From Candidatus Pantoea formicae (GTDB lineage: Bacteria > Pseudomonadota > Gammaproteobacteria > Enterobacterales > Enterobacteriaceae): 64,000 nucleotides of DNA. Shown here in pieces: positions 39,901-48,430 of the stretch. Below the pieces are notes generated by a model. It made no database searches, was not told the DNA's origin, and saw only the letters and a list, made by a program, of their open reading frames with translations. The position numbers and the translations under genes were made by a program. The stretch is from contig NZ_VWXD01000013.1 of NCBI RefSeq assembly GCF_011752625.1, positions 1-64,000 on the forward strand. The letters are read 5' to 3'. Within the stretch, counting starts at the first letter, position 1. Each line of letters opens with the position of its first letter.

Positions 39901-42900
39901 CGATGACGGGCGTACCAACGACACCACACCGGTGCTGTCGGGTACGGCCACGGGTGGCAGCTATGTCACTATCTCCGAAGGAGGCGTGCCGCTTGGCACG
40001 GCGATTGTCGGCTCAGATGGTAGTTGGAGCTTTAACGTTCCTACGTTAAGCGAAACCACTCATACCTTCACCACAGTGGTGACCGATGCCGCAGGCAACG
40101 TCAGTAGCGGCGATGAAGGTACCTTCACGGTCACCATCGATGTAACACCACCGGCTGCATTGACGGATCTGAGCGTTGAAACCGATGCGGGCGTTCCTAT
40201 CAACGGTGCAACCAATGATACGGCTCCTGTGCTGAACGGTACGGCTGAAGTGGGTAGCCTTGTGACCATTTACGATGGTGACAATCCTATTGCTTCGGTG
40301 ACGGTTACGGATCCTAGTGGTGCCTGGAGTTATGACTTCGCGGCGATGCCATTAACTGAAGGCAATCACACGCTGAGCGCGACGGCCACTGATGTGGCGG
40401 GTAACGTGAGTGGAGCGGGTACCCCACTCACGGTGACCATCGATCTGACACCACCTGCGGTTTCTAGCCTGGTGGTGACTGACGACAATGGCACGACGCC
40501 TGTGACGGTGGGCAACAACGGTTACACCAATGACACCTCGCCAGAGATCAGTGGTACGGCTGAGCCGGGTAGTTCAGTGGCGATCTACGATGGTCAGACC
40601 TTGCTGGCAACGGTACCGGCCGATCCAGACACCGGCGCCTGGAGTTATACCGCTGATTTCGCATCAGGTACCACTCATGCCTTGAGCGTGGTGGTCACCG
40701 ATGCGGCAGGTAACGTTGGCTTGGCTTCGGACGTGGTGAATATCACTGTCTCTACTGAGGCTCCAGATGCAGTGGTCGACCTTACCGTCAGTAATAATAA
40801 TGGCAGCACGTTGGTTGCGATTCCTGAAAACGGTTCGACAAATGACACCACGCCAGAGCTGAACGGTACCTCAAATGTGATTGGTGGCATCATCACCATT
40901 ACTGCGGTCTCTGCGGGCGTGACGGAGGTGCTCGGCACGGCCACCGTGGGTACGGATGGTAAGTGGACCTTCACCACAGATATCTTGCCTGAAGGGGCAT
41001 ATAGCATCAGTGTGACGGTGACCGATGCGGCGGGTAACGTGAGTGTTCCGTCTAATGTGGTGGACTTTACCGTTGATACCACCGCACCTGTTGCGGCAAC
41101 TGATCTGCAATTCAGTAATGACAATGGCAATACAGTAGAGCCGATTGCGTCTGGTACGCCGACCAACGACACCACGCCGTTGTTAACCGGTAATGCTGTG
41201 GGCGCACCGGATGGCTCAGTTGTCACCATCACGGAAGGCGGTACGGTGTTGGGCACTGCGACGGTCACAGGCGGTGCCTGGAGCTTTAGCACGCCAATGT
41301 TGGGTGATGGTACACACACGCTGGGTGTGTCGGTGACCGATCCAGCGGGTAACGTTAGCACGGATAACCCAACTATCTCCGTCACGATTGATACCCAAGC
41401 CCCTGCTGCTGCAACTGATGTCACGCTGAGTAACGATGTTGATTCAAGCAATGTGGTGGTCATCCCGAACGGCGGCCTGACCAACGACAGCACGCCAGTG
41501 CTGACGGGCCAGACCGACGTGGGCAACACCGTCAGTGTTTCCATCAACGGTGGCCCAGAGCAAGCGGCTACCGTTAACCCAGATGGTAGCTGGTCCTTCA
41601 CCCCTACGCAGTTGGCTGACGGCACCTATACCTTCAGTGTCGTGGTCACCAGTCCTGCGGGTAACGTCAGTGCACCAGTGACCACTGTGGCACAGATTGA
41701 TGCGACGCCGCCTGCAGATGTCACCGATGTGACGCTCGCCAATGACAACGGATCGGTTCCAGTCACAACAGCGGACATCACCTATACCAGTGACAGTACG
41801 CCAGTGATCTCTGGCAGTGCGACGGCGGGTCTCATTGTTAACATTTATAACAATGGCAGTCTGCTTGGCACCACCACGGTCGGTAGCGATGGCAAGTGGA
41901 GCTTCATCCCTACCACGCCATTGCTGGATGACGCCTATAGCATTACAGCACGCGCTGTTGATGCGGCGGGTAACCTCAGTAATGAAACCGCACCTCTCGA
42001 ATTCACGGTGGATACCGTAGCGCCAGTCGTGGGCACAGTGACTATCACTGACAATGATGCAACGCCGAATACAACCGTGGCGAATGGTGGCTACACCAAT
42101 GACACCACACCTTTGCTGACAGGCAGTGGCAGCGAAGAGGGTGACATTGTCCGCATCTATGACACCAATCAGCAGTTGCTTGGTACGGCTATCGTGCAGG
42201 ATGGTGGGGGCTGGACCTTCCAACTGCCAACACTCTCAGCGACGCAGCATACGCTGACAGTGACCGTCACGGATGAGATCGGGAACAGCAGCAGCACCTC
42301 AGTGGTGGTCAACATTGATACCACAGCACCTGAGCCGGTTGCCGCTGTCACGATTGAAAGCGACGTTGTGCCAACTGCGCCTGTCACGGTAGCCAACGGT
42401 GGTTCAACCAACGACACTACACCAACCATCAGTGGTACGGCGGAGCCGGGCAGTACCATCACGCTACTCAACGCAGATGGTTCAGTGTTTGGTACCGCTA
42501 CAGCGGATGCCACCACCGGAGCATGGAGCTTCACACCAGAGGACGCGCTGGCCAATGGCACCACTTATTCGTTGACGGTTACGGCGACGGATGCGGCGGG
42601 TAACGTCAGTGTGGGATATGACGTGAGCTTCACCATTGATACCGTTGCGCCAACGTTGGGTGCTTATACCGTCAGCAATAACAACGGGGCTACGCCTGTT
42701 GCGATTGCCAACAATGGCTTGACCAACGACGACACGCCGGTATTGCGTGGTACCGGAGCCAGCGCTGGCTCGATCATTACGATTTCGGATACCACCGCGA
42801 GCGGTACGACCGTGTTGGGTACAGCGATAGTGGCGGACAACGGCCAGTGGCGTTTTGAGACTGGTGGGCTGCCTCAGGGAACGAATACCTTCACGGTCAC

Positions 42901-45900
42901 CGCCACCGATGCGGCGGGTAACGTGACGACCAGCACTACCAACTTTGTCATTAATGTTGATAGTGTGGCCCCTGCGGCCCCTGACGGCGTGACTGCAACC
43001 ACCGCGGACGATGGCAATCTCACCACTGGTGGAACAACAACCGATAACGTCATTACCTTTGGCGGGTCAACAGAAGCAGGCAGCGTTGTCACCATTTACG
43101 ATGGTACGACAGTGCTGGGTACCGCAACCGTAACGGGTACAACCTGGACATTCACCACACCAACCTTGAGCAATGGTTCGCACAGCTTTACCGCAACGGC
43201 GACCGATGCAGCAGGTAACGTCAGTGATGTTGCGCCTAATCCAGCGTTTACTCAGACTGTGAATGCGGGTGTGCCTGACACGGATAGCACGCTGGTTATC
43301 ACGGATGACTCGGGTTCAACCCCGGTCACGTTGGTGGACGGTGCCAGCACCAAAGACACTACCCCAATACTGAGTGGCTTAACCGATCCACTTTCACCTA
43401 TCCAGATCTTCGATAATGGTGTTCTGGTCACCATCGTGCAGTCTGACATTAATGGCCAGTGGAATTACACCTTGACCTTAGGTCAGGGGGCTCACGCCAT
43501 CAGTATTGTGGATGATTTATCAGATGTGACCGGCCCGATTAACATCAACGTGGACAGCATCGCGCCTGCGGTGGTCACCGATCTGGTGGTTAACAATAAC
43601 AGCACCGGCACTAACGTTCCGGTGACGACAGGAGCCACTAACGACAACACGCCTGCATTGACCGGTACAGCTGAGCCAGGAGCGATAATTACCGTCTATG
43701 ATGGCAACACCGTTCTGGGTACAACAGTGGCAACCGGTGGTGTGTGGAGCTTCACTACGCCAACGCTGACCAGTGGTTCACACTCATTTAGCGTGACTGC
43801 CACGGATGCCGTGGGCAACGTCAGTGATAAATCCACCGCCGTACCGATCACCATTGATACCATTGCCCCAGCAGCCGCTACGCTGGTGGTGAACAATGAT
43901 ATTACCAATACGGTAGTGGCGAATGGCGGTGTCACCCGCGATTCAACACCAACGCTAACGGGTACGGCTGAGGTGGGGGCGCTGGTCACGATCTACCAGG
44001 GCACTACAGCGGTTGGCTCAGTAGTAGCGACCAATGGTAGCTGGAGCTACAACATTGGTACTCCATTGGCTGACGGTACTTATGGCTATAGCGTCAGAGC
44101 CACCGATGCGGCGGGCAACACCAGTGTGGCCTCCAGCACCACCACCATCACTGTGGACACCACCGCACCAACCGGCCTTACCGTCACTGCCAGCAACAAC
44201 AATGGCACCACGCCAGTGGCGATCACTAACGGTGGTACTACTAACGACAACACCCCAGCCCTGAGCGGTACGGCAGAGCCGGGCAGTGTTGTGACCATCA
44301 GTGAGGGTACAACCGTACTCGGCTCAGTCACAACGGCAGCGAATGGCACTTGGAGCTTTGTCACCGGTACCTTGCCTGACGGCCTGCATACCCTGAGCAT
44401 CACCGCGACCGATGCGGCGGGTAACACGGGTACGGCATCCACTGTAGCCTTTACCGTCAACACGGCGGCGCCGACTACGCCAACGCTGGTAGTAACCAAT
44501 GATGTTACGGCGGTCACTGTGCCAAACAATGGTGCTACCAATGACAGCACGCCGACTCTGTCAGGCACAGCAACGGCGGGCAACGTGATTACCATTTACG
44601 ATGGCACCACGGTGTTGGGTTCCACCACGGCTATCGCGGGGAACACCTGGAGCTTTACCTCACCAACGTTAACGAATGGTAGCCATACCTTTACCATCAA
44701 AGCGACCGATGCTTTAGGCAACGCCACGGCGCAGGTGGGTAACACCACCGTCACCATCGACACCGTGGCACCTGTGGCTTCGACGCTGGTGCTTGCTAAC
44801 GACAACGGCACCACGCCGGTGACGGTGGCGAACGGTGGTTCCACCAACGACACCACGCCACTGCTGAGCGGTGTGGTGAGTGCGGCGGAGGCGGGTGATA
44901 CTGTCAGAATCTACGACAGCATCAGCGGCACCCAGACGTTGCTAGGCACGGCCATTGTTCAGTCGAACGGTAGCTGGAGCTTCAGCCCGACACTGGCGGC
45001 GGGCACCCATCCGCTGAGCGTGACGGTCACCGATCCAGCCGGTAACGTCAGTGGTACCACCTCGGCTACGGTCACCATTGATACCACAGCACCAACCGGC
45101 CTGACTGTTGCTGCTGCCAACAATAACGGCAGCACGGCGGTAGCGATTGCCAACGGCGGTTCCACCAACGACAACACGCCAGCGCTGAGCGGTAACGCTG
45201 AGGCAGGCAGTCTGGTGATTATCCGTGAAAATGGTGTGGCGATTGGCTCTACTACGGCAACGTCTACGGGGGCATGGAGTCTGACGCTGTCTACCCTGTC
45301 TGATGGCTTACACACCCTGAGTGTGACGGCCACAGACGCCGCGGGTAACGTGGGAACCGCTTCAACCATTGCCTTCACGGTAGATACCGGTGTACCAGCA
45401 GCAGCCACTGCCCTGACGGTCACCAACAACGACGTTACACCAAATGTGACGGTCGCTAACGGCGGTTCAACCAACGACAGCACCCCAGTGTTGAGCGGTT
45501 CGGCTGAAGCCAACGCGATTGTGACTATCTACGACGGCACCACGGTATTGGGTTCCACTACCGCTAGTGGTACTGGCGCATGGAGCTTCACTACACCAGT
45601 GTTGACCAATGGTAGCCATCCACTGAGTGTGACGGTGAAAGATGCTGCGGGTAACATCAGCCCGGCCTCTGGCACCTACACGGTAGTGGTCGATACGGTG
45701 GCACCAGTGGCCTCAACGCTGGTGATCACCAACGATGTCACCAACACTGTCGTGGCTAACGGCGGTTCAACTAACGACACTACGCCAACGCTGAGCGGTA
45801 CCGTCAGTGCAGCTGAGGCTGGAAGCCGAGTCAGCATTTACGACAATGGCGCACTATTGGGTACAGCGATTGTGCAGGCGAACGGCACCTGGACCTATAC

Positions 45901-48379
45901 CACGGTGGCTCTGCTGCAAGGTACGCATCCCATCACTGTCACCGTCACCGATACCGCAGGTAACGTCAGTGGCACCACGTCGGCTTCTGTGATTATCGAC
46001 ACCACCGCACCAGCGGCGTTGACGATTGCTGCCAGCAACAACAACGGCAGTACCGCAGTGGCAATCCCGAACAACGGCACCACCAACGACAGTACACCGC
46101 TGTTGAGTGGTACCGGTGAAGCGGGTGCCAAAGTCACCGTGTACGATGGCACCACGCTGTTGGGTACCACCACCGTGGGCAGTAACGGCCAGTGGACCTT
46201 CATCACGCCAACGCTGACGAATGCAACGCATACCCTGAACGCGACGCAGACCGATGCGGCTGGCAACGTGAGTCCAAACGCTGCTGTCACGCTGACGGTG
46301 GATACCGTGGCACCGACCAACTCTACGCTGGTGATCACCAACGACTCCGTGGCACCAACAGGTACAGTGGCGAATGGCGGCTCAACCCGCGATACCACGC
46401 CTGTGCTCAGCGGTGTGGCGGAACGTGGTGCTATCGTCACTATCTATGACGGTGCAACGTTGTTGGGTTCTGTGGTGGCAAACGCCACAACAGGTGCCTG
46501 GAGCTACACCACCGCTGTGCTGGCCAACGGTAGCCATCCGATTAACGTGACGGTGACAGATACCGCCGGTAACGTCAGTGGTACCACCACGGCAACGGTG
46601 ATTATCGATACCGTGGCGCCAACGGCGGCAACCGGGCTGGCGATCAACAGTACCGGTACGATTGTCACCGGTAGTGGTGAAGCGGGTACCACGGTCACGG
46701 TGCGTGATTCGGGTGGTAACGCTATTGGTAGCGGCACGGTCGCGGCGAACGGTACCTTCTCTGTCTCGCTGACCACCGCGCAGACAACGGGGGCTAACCT
46801 GTCTGTTTCTCTGACGGACAGCGCGGGTAACGTTTCACCTACGGCATCGCTGGTAGGCGCCATTAACATTGTGGCGACACCGGATACGTCAGAGGTGGAC
46901 TTCACCACTCAAGCCGGTTCACTCACTAATGCGAATACCAGTGTGACGCACTCGGCTCTGCTGACAACCTCACTGCTGAATACCGTCAATCTGAGCGTGC
47001 TGAGCAACGGTAATGCCTTCCTGTTCACGGTGGGCAGTGGTGATACCCGAACCATGACGGTGCAGGCTTCTGCCTCAAGCCTCGTGGCGCTGAGTACCAA
47101 CTACACGCTGTATCTGTATGAGCAGGTCAACGGTCAATGGGTGCAGCAGACCAACTACACCGTTTCCAACTACATCAGCATGCTCCTTTATATCGGTACG
47201 AAAACTGGGGCAGCGGTGACCTATACAGGGCTGACCAGCGGAAACTATGCGATTGTGTTGGGCGCATCAGGGGCGATTAGCCTTGGTTTGCTGCCTTCCA
47301 CGACCATCGCGACGACATCGGATGTGACATCCTTTGTCGCCACCGTTGCGGCGACGGTCACCGGTAACCTGCTGACCAACGATAGCAGTTCGATTGCGCA
47401 TACCGTTCCAGCGGGTACGGCGGTCACGGCGGTGTCGGGGGCGGCGGTAAGCAGTGTCACCACCACCACCATCAACACCACCTACGGCACCCTGGTGATC
47501 GACTCCCACGGCAACTACACCTATACGTTGAAAGCGGGTCTGGACGTGGCAACACTGCCATCAACCGACACCTTCACGTATACGGTGACGGATGCCTACG
47601 GCGCGGCAACGTCCTCGACGCTTACCGTGACGCTGCACAATGGCGTGGCAACCAGCCTGGTGGCAACCAACAGTCTGTTTGCCGCCACCACCACGGCAGA
47701 GCATGACGCCAGCGGTAGCATTTACGCTGACTCAAGCACCAGCCATACCGGAACCTTGAGTATTACTAATGAACACGGCGATACCACCACCGTGAGCAGC
47801 ACCGGTTCTACTCTGATTTCGGGCGACTACGGTACGTTAAGTATCGCGGCGAATGGTACCTACACCTACTCACTGACGGCGGGTCTGGATGCACAGTCCA
47901 TCACGCATAAAGAGGTGTTCACCTATAGCCTGGCGGGTACCAACGGCACCATCACCACCAACACGTTCACCATTGAGCTGCATCCGACCATTACTGGTAC
48001 CGCAGCGGCAGACACGTTAACCAGTAGTGCCTACGACGACACCATCACCACCGGTGCTGGCGCAGACACCTTGGTCTACCACCTGCTGGCTAGTGCGGAC
48101 GCCACAGGCGGCAATGGGCACGATACCTGGACTGACTTTAATGTTGCGCAAGGCGACAAAATTGATGTCAGTAACTTGCTAATTGGTTGGAATGATTCCA
48201 CAAGTAATATTAATGATTTCGTGAAAGTGGATCATACTTCAGATGGCAATACCGTGCTCTCGATTGACCGTGATGGTACGGGTACGGCTTACAGTAGTAC
48301 TCAGCTGGTGACGCTGGAAGGCGTGAACGTTTCACTGGAGGAGCTGCTGCAACAACCGCACCAAAACACCACGGCCTAA
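30989..48379 (+). CDS. bapA: Giant BapA-type biofilm adhesin with about 50 Ig-like repeats
   Basis: Type I secreted surface adhesin of 5796 residues; Salmonella BapA is about 3800. Order: BapA-prefix-like domain (1-110), glycine/alanine-rich hydrophobic segment (about 115-134), Gly/Asn/Asp linker (135-184), about 50 Ig-like (Big) repeats of about 102 residues to about 5297, a suffix region with two VCBS-like stretches (YGTLVIDSHGNYTYTL and YGTLSIAANGTYTYSL), and a C-terminal secretion domain from about 5667 with RTX-like DTLTSSAYDDTITTGAGADTL and GHDTWTDFNVAQGDKIDVSNLL. No cysteine was seen. Aspartates at repeat junctions suggest calcium-stiffened rods. No Sec signal peptide. The exporter genes follow. 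Confidence 0.95.
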   Translation: MNNISITPKGGTVDSVVNGSQVNLTAPSVVKLHLNQSDIKSFTRNGNDLVVTTKSGEVLVIHNFYTAAGDSDLVLQDDKGALWWVEDPGTEGFHYVSIDTTEGLLAENTTNDGTIAAFGIGGAALAGLGAMFAGSSGGGGGNAPANDGNTGGGDNGGGNNGGGNNGGGNNGGGDNGGGNNGGGDTTAPSAATNLVLTDNVGTIQGAIVTGTITDDNTPTLTGTAEAGATVSVYDGSTLLGTVVVGADGTWSFTSPALADGQHSLTTTVTDAAGNTSAASDPITFTVDTIAPAAAAGLVVSDDVGGTQGALAAGSTTDDNTPTLSGTAEPGTYISVYDGTTLLGTATVGADGTWSFTTPALSNGAHSLTVTVTDAAGNVSSATDPFNFSVTADLPPATTTLEITDDTGSTLVQLGNGAYTHDSTPVLSGLATAGAVITLYDGETVLGSVVAGADGQWVFTPSALADGSHAFHASITDASGTTQSDTITINIDTVAPDAASDLQLDNDSGSTVVPIAAGGDTNDNTPTLSGTAEPGSVVTIRDGDTVLGSVTVGSNGSWQFTSPTLADGTHSLTTTVTDAAGNVSAPSSPIDFTVDTGVPAAATGLTVTDDVNGTQVLTSGAVTDDNTPTLAGQAEPGTVVSVYDNNTLLGTVTVGADGSWSFTTAALSNGNHSLTVTVTDGAGNVSDPTPAFDLTVDAGLPPATSSLEVTDDTGSTLVQLENGAYTHDNSPTLSGLAGPNDTITLYNGDVVIGFATADANGQWEFDTSDLPDGTYAFRAVATDADGNDTASATITIIIDTAAPPAADGLQLSNDQSGTPVPVAEGGATNDKTPVLSGTAEPGSVVTILDGTTVLGTATVGSDGTWSFTTPALTDGAHSLTTTVTDAAGNTSGSSNPFNFTVDTQAPAAASDIQLNNNNGSVLSPITGETNDNTPVLSGTAEPGSTVTISDGTSVLGTVIVGSNGSWTFTTPTLGEGAHSLTTTVTDPAGNSSAASAPITFNVDTTAPEAASGLTVTGNADGTTETLTSGATTDDSTPTLSGQAEIGSIVKVYDGTTLLGSASVGADGNWTFTTSALSNGNHSLTVTVTDAAGNVSQPTTAFDLTVDAALPPATSSLEVIDDTGSTLVQLADGASTHDNTPTLSGLAGANDTITLYNGDVIIGNTTADANGQWHFDTSNLPDGTYAFKATATNGEGVSTDSSVITIIIDTSAPAAATNLQLTNDDGSTPVAVAAGGATNDTTPVLSGNAEPGSTVTISDGTTVLGTATVGQDGTWSFTTPTLTDGSHSLTTTVTDPAGNTGPASNPFTFTVDTQPPAAAGDLQLSNSSGITIVPIASGGTTNADQPVLSGTAEPGSTVTITDGTQVLGSVTVGANGSWSFTSPVLQDGSHSLTTTVTDPAGNTGPISTPITFTVDTTAPAAVNDLQVTDNVGDQQGPLASNDFTDDNTPTLSGTSEPGALINIYDGTVLLGNVTVSQNGSWTFTTPALNNGVHNLTVTVTDAAGNVSDATSNFVLNVDAGLPPATTSLQITDDTGNTLVQLANGASTHDTSPTLSGLAQAGNVIALYDGDTLLGTVVADANGQWTYATSGLPEGPHTFHASITDVNGNTSNSPSLTITIDTTAPATATDVVLSNDAGSSPVPIAANGVTNDSSPLLTGVGEPGAIVKVYDGTTLLGTAIVGSNSNWSFSSPALGEGSHSLTTTVTDAAGNVSQPSAAITFSVDTVAPAASSILVGANSGALTSGATTDDNTLDLSGQSEANAVIRVYDGTVLLGSAVADTNGAWTFSTAALTNGNHSLTVTATDVAGNLGPATSPFVVNVEAGLPAATLTLEVTDDSGNTLVALADGDSTQDTTPVLSGLAIANAVVTLYDGTTVLGTAVADANGQWNFTPTALPDGAHAFQSSFNDAGGIPVLSPVITVTIDTIAPAPASGIGLTNGDGDPIPSGGATNDTSPVLSGSAEPGSTVTITDGTTVLGTATVDENGGWTFTTPPLTEGNHDITTTVTDPAGNTSPASDPVSVVIDTQPPAAPGNVQLSNNESGTPVPITNGATNDTTPVLTGTAEPGSTVTVSDNGTPLGTATVGTDGTWSYSPTLDPGDHSLTATVTDPAGNVSNPSAPIAVNVDTTAPGASGPIVISNDQSGTPVPITNGTTNDTTPVLSGTAEPGSTVTVSDGTTVLGSVSVGSDGNWSYTTPALSEGNHTLSATVTDAAGNSSTTATSVTIIIDVTPPAAATDVTVSNGAGTEINSGGATNDTTPVISGSAAEGSTVNIYNGTELLGTATVGDGGTWTFTPTTGLGEGQHSITATVVDPAGNTSAPSTPVIVNIDLTPPVAAGDLVLSNDSTGTAVPITNGATNDTTPVLSGTAEPNSIVTVFDTVGTTVTTLGSVTVAADGSWSFTSPALGEGAHSLTTTVTDPAGNVGPDSTAVDFTVDLTPPDAADNVVLNNNNGTTLVPIVDGGATNDTTPILSGTAPEGSVITVYDGTNVLGTVVVDATGEWSYTTAALSQGQHSLSTTVTDPAGNVSDPSPTIGFTVDTVPPAAATELQLTNDANNPIATGGATNDTTPTLTGTAEVGSTVTVTDTVNGAVTTLGTATVDGDGRWTFTPTDALPAGGHTLAVTVTDPAGNTSSASSTISFTVDLTVPAAASELQLSNNEGSTPVEVANGGSTNDTTPALSGIAEPGSIVTITDTVGTTVTVLGSATVAADGSWSFVSPTLAAGGHSLTTTVTDPAGNVSDPSTPYTFTVDLTPPAQAGDVSLATDDGVAITGGFTNDSTPVLSGNAEVGSVVTVRDGSTVLGSFVVDGSGEWSYTTPTLSESSHSLTATVTDAAGNSSDPSTPIVFTVDTTPPAAATGLVISNDSSGSPVAITNGITNDNTPVLSGTAEVGSTVTISDASGELGTAVVGQDGTWSFDVPQLADGTYSFTTTVTDAAGNTGPVSSPVAITILATPPADAIDLQLTNNNGASPVIIADDGRTNDTTPVLSGTATGGSYVTISEGGVPLGTAIVGSDGSWSFNVPTLSETTHTFTTVVTDAAGNVSSGDEGTFTVTIDVTPPAALTDLSVETDAGVPINGATNDTAPVLNGTAEVGSLVTIYDGDNPIASVTVTDPSGAWSYDFAAMPLTEGNHTLSATATDVAGNVSGAGTPLTVTIDLTPPAVSSLVVTDDNGTTPVTVGNNGYTNDTSPEISGTAEPGSSVAIYDGQTLLATVPADPDTGAWSYTADFASGTTHALSVVVTDAAGNVGLASDVVNITVSTEAPDAVVDLTVSNNNGSTLVAIPENGSTNDTTPELNGTSNVIGGIITITAVSAGVTEVLGTATVGTDGKWTFTTDILPEGAYSISVTVTDAAGNVSVPSNVVDFTVDTTAPVAATDLQFSNDNGNTVEPIASGTPTNDTTPLLTGNAVGAPDGSVVTITEGGTVLGTATVTGGAWSFSTPMLGDGTHTLGVSVTDPAGNVSTDNPTISVTIDTQAPAAATDVTLSNDVDSSNVVVIPNGGLTNDSTPVLTGQTDVGNTVSVSINGGPEQAATVNPDGSWSFTPTQLADGTYTFSVVVTSPAGNVSAPVTTVAQIDATPPADVTDVTLANDNGSVPVTTADITYTSDSTPVISGSATAGLIVNIYNNGSLLGTTTVGSDGKWSFIPTTPLLDDAYSITARAVDAAGNLSNETAPLEFTVDTVAPVVGTVTITDNDATPNTTVANGGYTNDTTPLLTGSGSEEGDIVRIYDTNQQLLGTAIVQDGGGWTFQLPTLSATQHTLTVTVTDEIGNSSSTSVVVNIDTTAPEPVAAVTIESDVVPTAPVTVANGGSTNDTTPTISGTAEPGSTITLLNADGSVFGTATADATTGAWSFTPEDALANGTTYSLTVTATDAAGNVSVGYDVSFTIDTVAPTLGAYTVSNNNGATPVAIANNGLTNDDTPVLRGTGASAGSIITISDTTASGTTVLGTAIVADNGQWRFETGGLPQGTNTFTVTATDAAGNVTTSTTNFVINVDSVAPAAPDGVTATTADDGNLTTGGTTTDNVITFGGSTEAGSVVTIYDGTTVLGTATVTGTTWTFTTPTLSNGSHSFTATATDAAGNVSDVAPNPAFTQTVNAGVPDTDSTLVITDDSGSTPVTLVDGASTKDTTPILSGLTDPLSPIQIFDNGVLVTIVQSDINGQWNYTLTLGQGAHAISIVDDLSDVTGPININVDSIAPAVVTDLVVNNNSTGTNVPVTTGATNDNTPALTGTAEPGAIITVYDGNTVLGTTVATGGVWSFTTPTLTSGSHSFSVTATDAVGNVSDKSTAVPITIDTIAPAAATLVVNNDITNTVVANGGVTRDSTPTLTGTAEVGALVTIYQGTTAVGSVVATNGSWSYNIGTPLADGTYGYSVRATDAAGNTSVASSTTTITVDTTAPTGLTVTASNNNGTTPVAITNGGTTNDNTPALSGTAEPGSVVTISEGTTVLGSVTTAANGTWSFVTGTLPDGLHTLSITATDAAGNTGTASTVAFTVNTAAPTTPTLVVTNDVTAVTVPNNGATNDSTPTLSGTATAGNVITIYDGTTVLGSTTAIAGNTWSFTSPTLTNGSHTFTIKATDALGNATAQVGNTTVTIDTVAPVASTLVLANDNGTTPVTVANGGSTNDTTPLLSGVVSAAEAGDTVRIYDSISGTQTLLGTAIVQSNGSWSFSPTLAAGTHPLSVTVTDPAGNVSGTTSATVTIDTTAPTGLTVAAANNNGSTAVAIANGGSTNDNTPALSGNAEAGSLVIIRENGVAIGSTTATSTGAWSLTLSTLSDGLHTLSVTATDAAGNVGTASTIAFTVDTGVPAAATALTVTNNDVTPNVTVANGGSTNDSTPVLSGSAEANAIVTIYDGTTVLGSTTASGTGAWSFTTPVLTNGSHPLSVTVKDAAGNISPASGTYTVVVDTVAPVASTLVITNDVTNTVVANGGSTNDTTPTLSGTVSAAEAGSRVSIYDNGALLGTAIVQANGTWTYTTVALLQGTHPITVTVTDTAGNVSGTTSASVIIDTTAPAALTIAASNNNGSTAVAIPNNGTTNDSTPLLSGTGEAGAKVTVYDGTTLLGTTTVGSNGQWTFITPTLTNATHTLNATQTDAAGNVSPNAAVTLTVDTVAPTNSTLVITNDSVAPTGTVANGGSTRDTTPVLSGVAERGAIVTIYDGATLLGSVVANATTGAWSYTTAVLANGSHPINVTVTDTAGNVSGTTTATVIIDTVAPTAATGLAINSTGTIVTGSGEAGTTVTVRDSGGNAIGSGTVAANGTFSVSLTTAQTTGANLSVSLTDSAGNVSPTASLVGAINIVATPDTSEVDFTTQAGSLTNANTSVTHSALLTTSLLNTVNLSVLSNGNAFLFTVGSGDTRTMTVQASASSLVALSTNYTLYLYEQVNGQWVQQTNYTVSNYISMLLYIGTKTGAAVTYTGLTSGNYAIVLGASGAISLGLLPSTTIATTSDVTSFVATVAATVTGNLLTNDSSSIAHTVPAGTAVTAVSGAAVSSVTTTTINTTYGTLVIDSHGNYTYTLKAGLDVATLPSTDTFTYTVTDAYGAATSSTLTVTLHNGVATSLVATNSLFAATTTAEHDASGSIYADSSTSHTGTLSITNEHGDTTTVSSTGSTLISGDYGTLSIAANGTYTYSLTAGLDAQSITHKEVFTYSLAGTNGTITTNTFTIELHPTITGTAAADTLTSSAYDDTITTGAGADTLVYHLLASADATGGNGHDTWTDFNVAQGDKIDVSNLLIGWNDSTSNINDFVKVDHTSDGNTVLSIDRDGTGTAYSSTQLVTLEGVNVSLEELLQQPHQNTTA
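31439..31540 (+). repeat. 15-bp tandem repeat coding for the GGGNN linker
   Basis: Seven units of a 15-bp repeat (GGCGGCGGTAACAAC and variants) encode GGGDN/GGGNN pentapeptides, residues 151-184 of the adhesin. Unlike the Ig-like units these are close at DNA level, so their number may vary in frame by slippage. Confidence 0.85.
31547..46881 (+). repeat. Array of about 50 Ig-like domains in the adhesin
   Basis: Counting the conserved (T)VTDxAGN segment and the following DTxxP junction gives 49 full units and a shorter last one. Many units belong to three recurring types in fixed order: A (TDDNTPTL, ends VDAGLPP), B (DDTGSTLVQL...THD) and C (ND.GSTPV.I..GGATND). A-B-C sets start near 31870, 32770, 34000, 35240 and 36170, with one more near 42990. 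Units 22, 24, 25, 31, 37 and 44 have a longer mid-domain loop. Confidence 0.85.
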
Positions 48380-48412
48380 TCACGGCCGGTTCAGGAAGCA
48401 GGGAAGCAGTAT

Positions 48413-48430
48413 GGGCGCAGGGATGCGCCC
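48413..48430 (+). terminator. Weak terminator/attenuator between adhesin and exporter genes
   Basis: Stem GGGCGCA/TGCGCCC with a 4-nt loop, followed by CTTTCTCTATTTT. The T tract is interrupted, so partial read-through into the exporter genes is expected, giving more adhesin than exporter mRNA. Confidence 0.55.
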
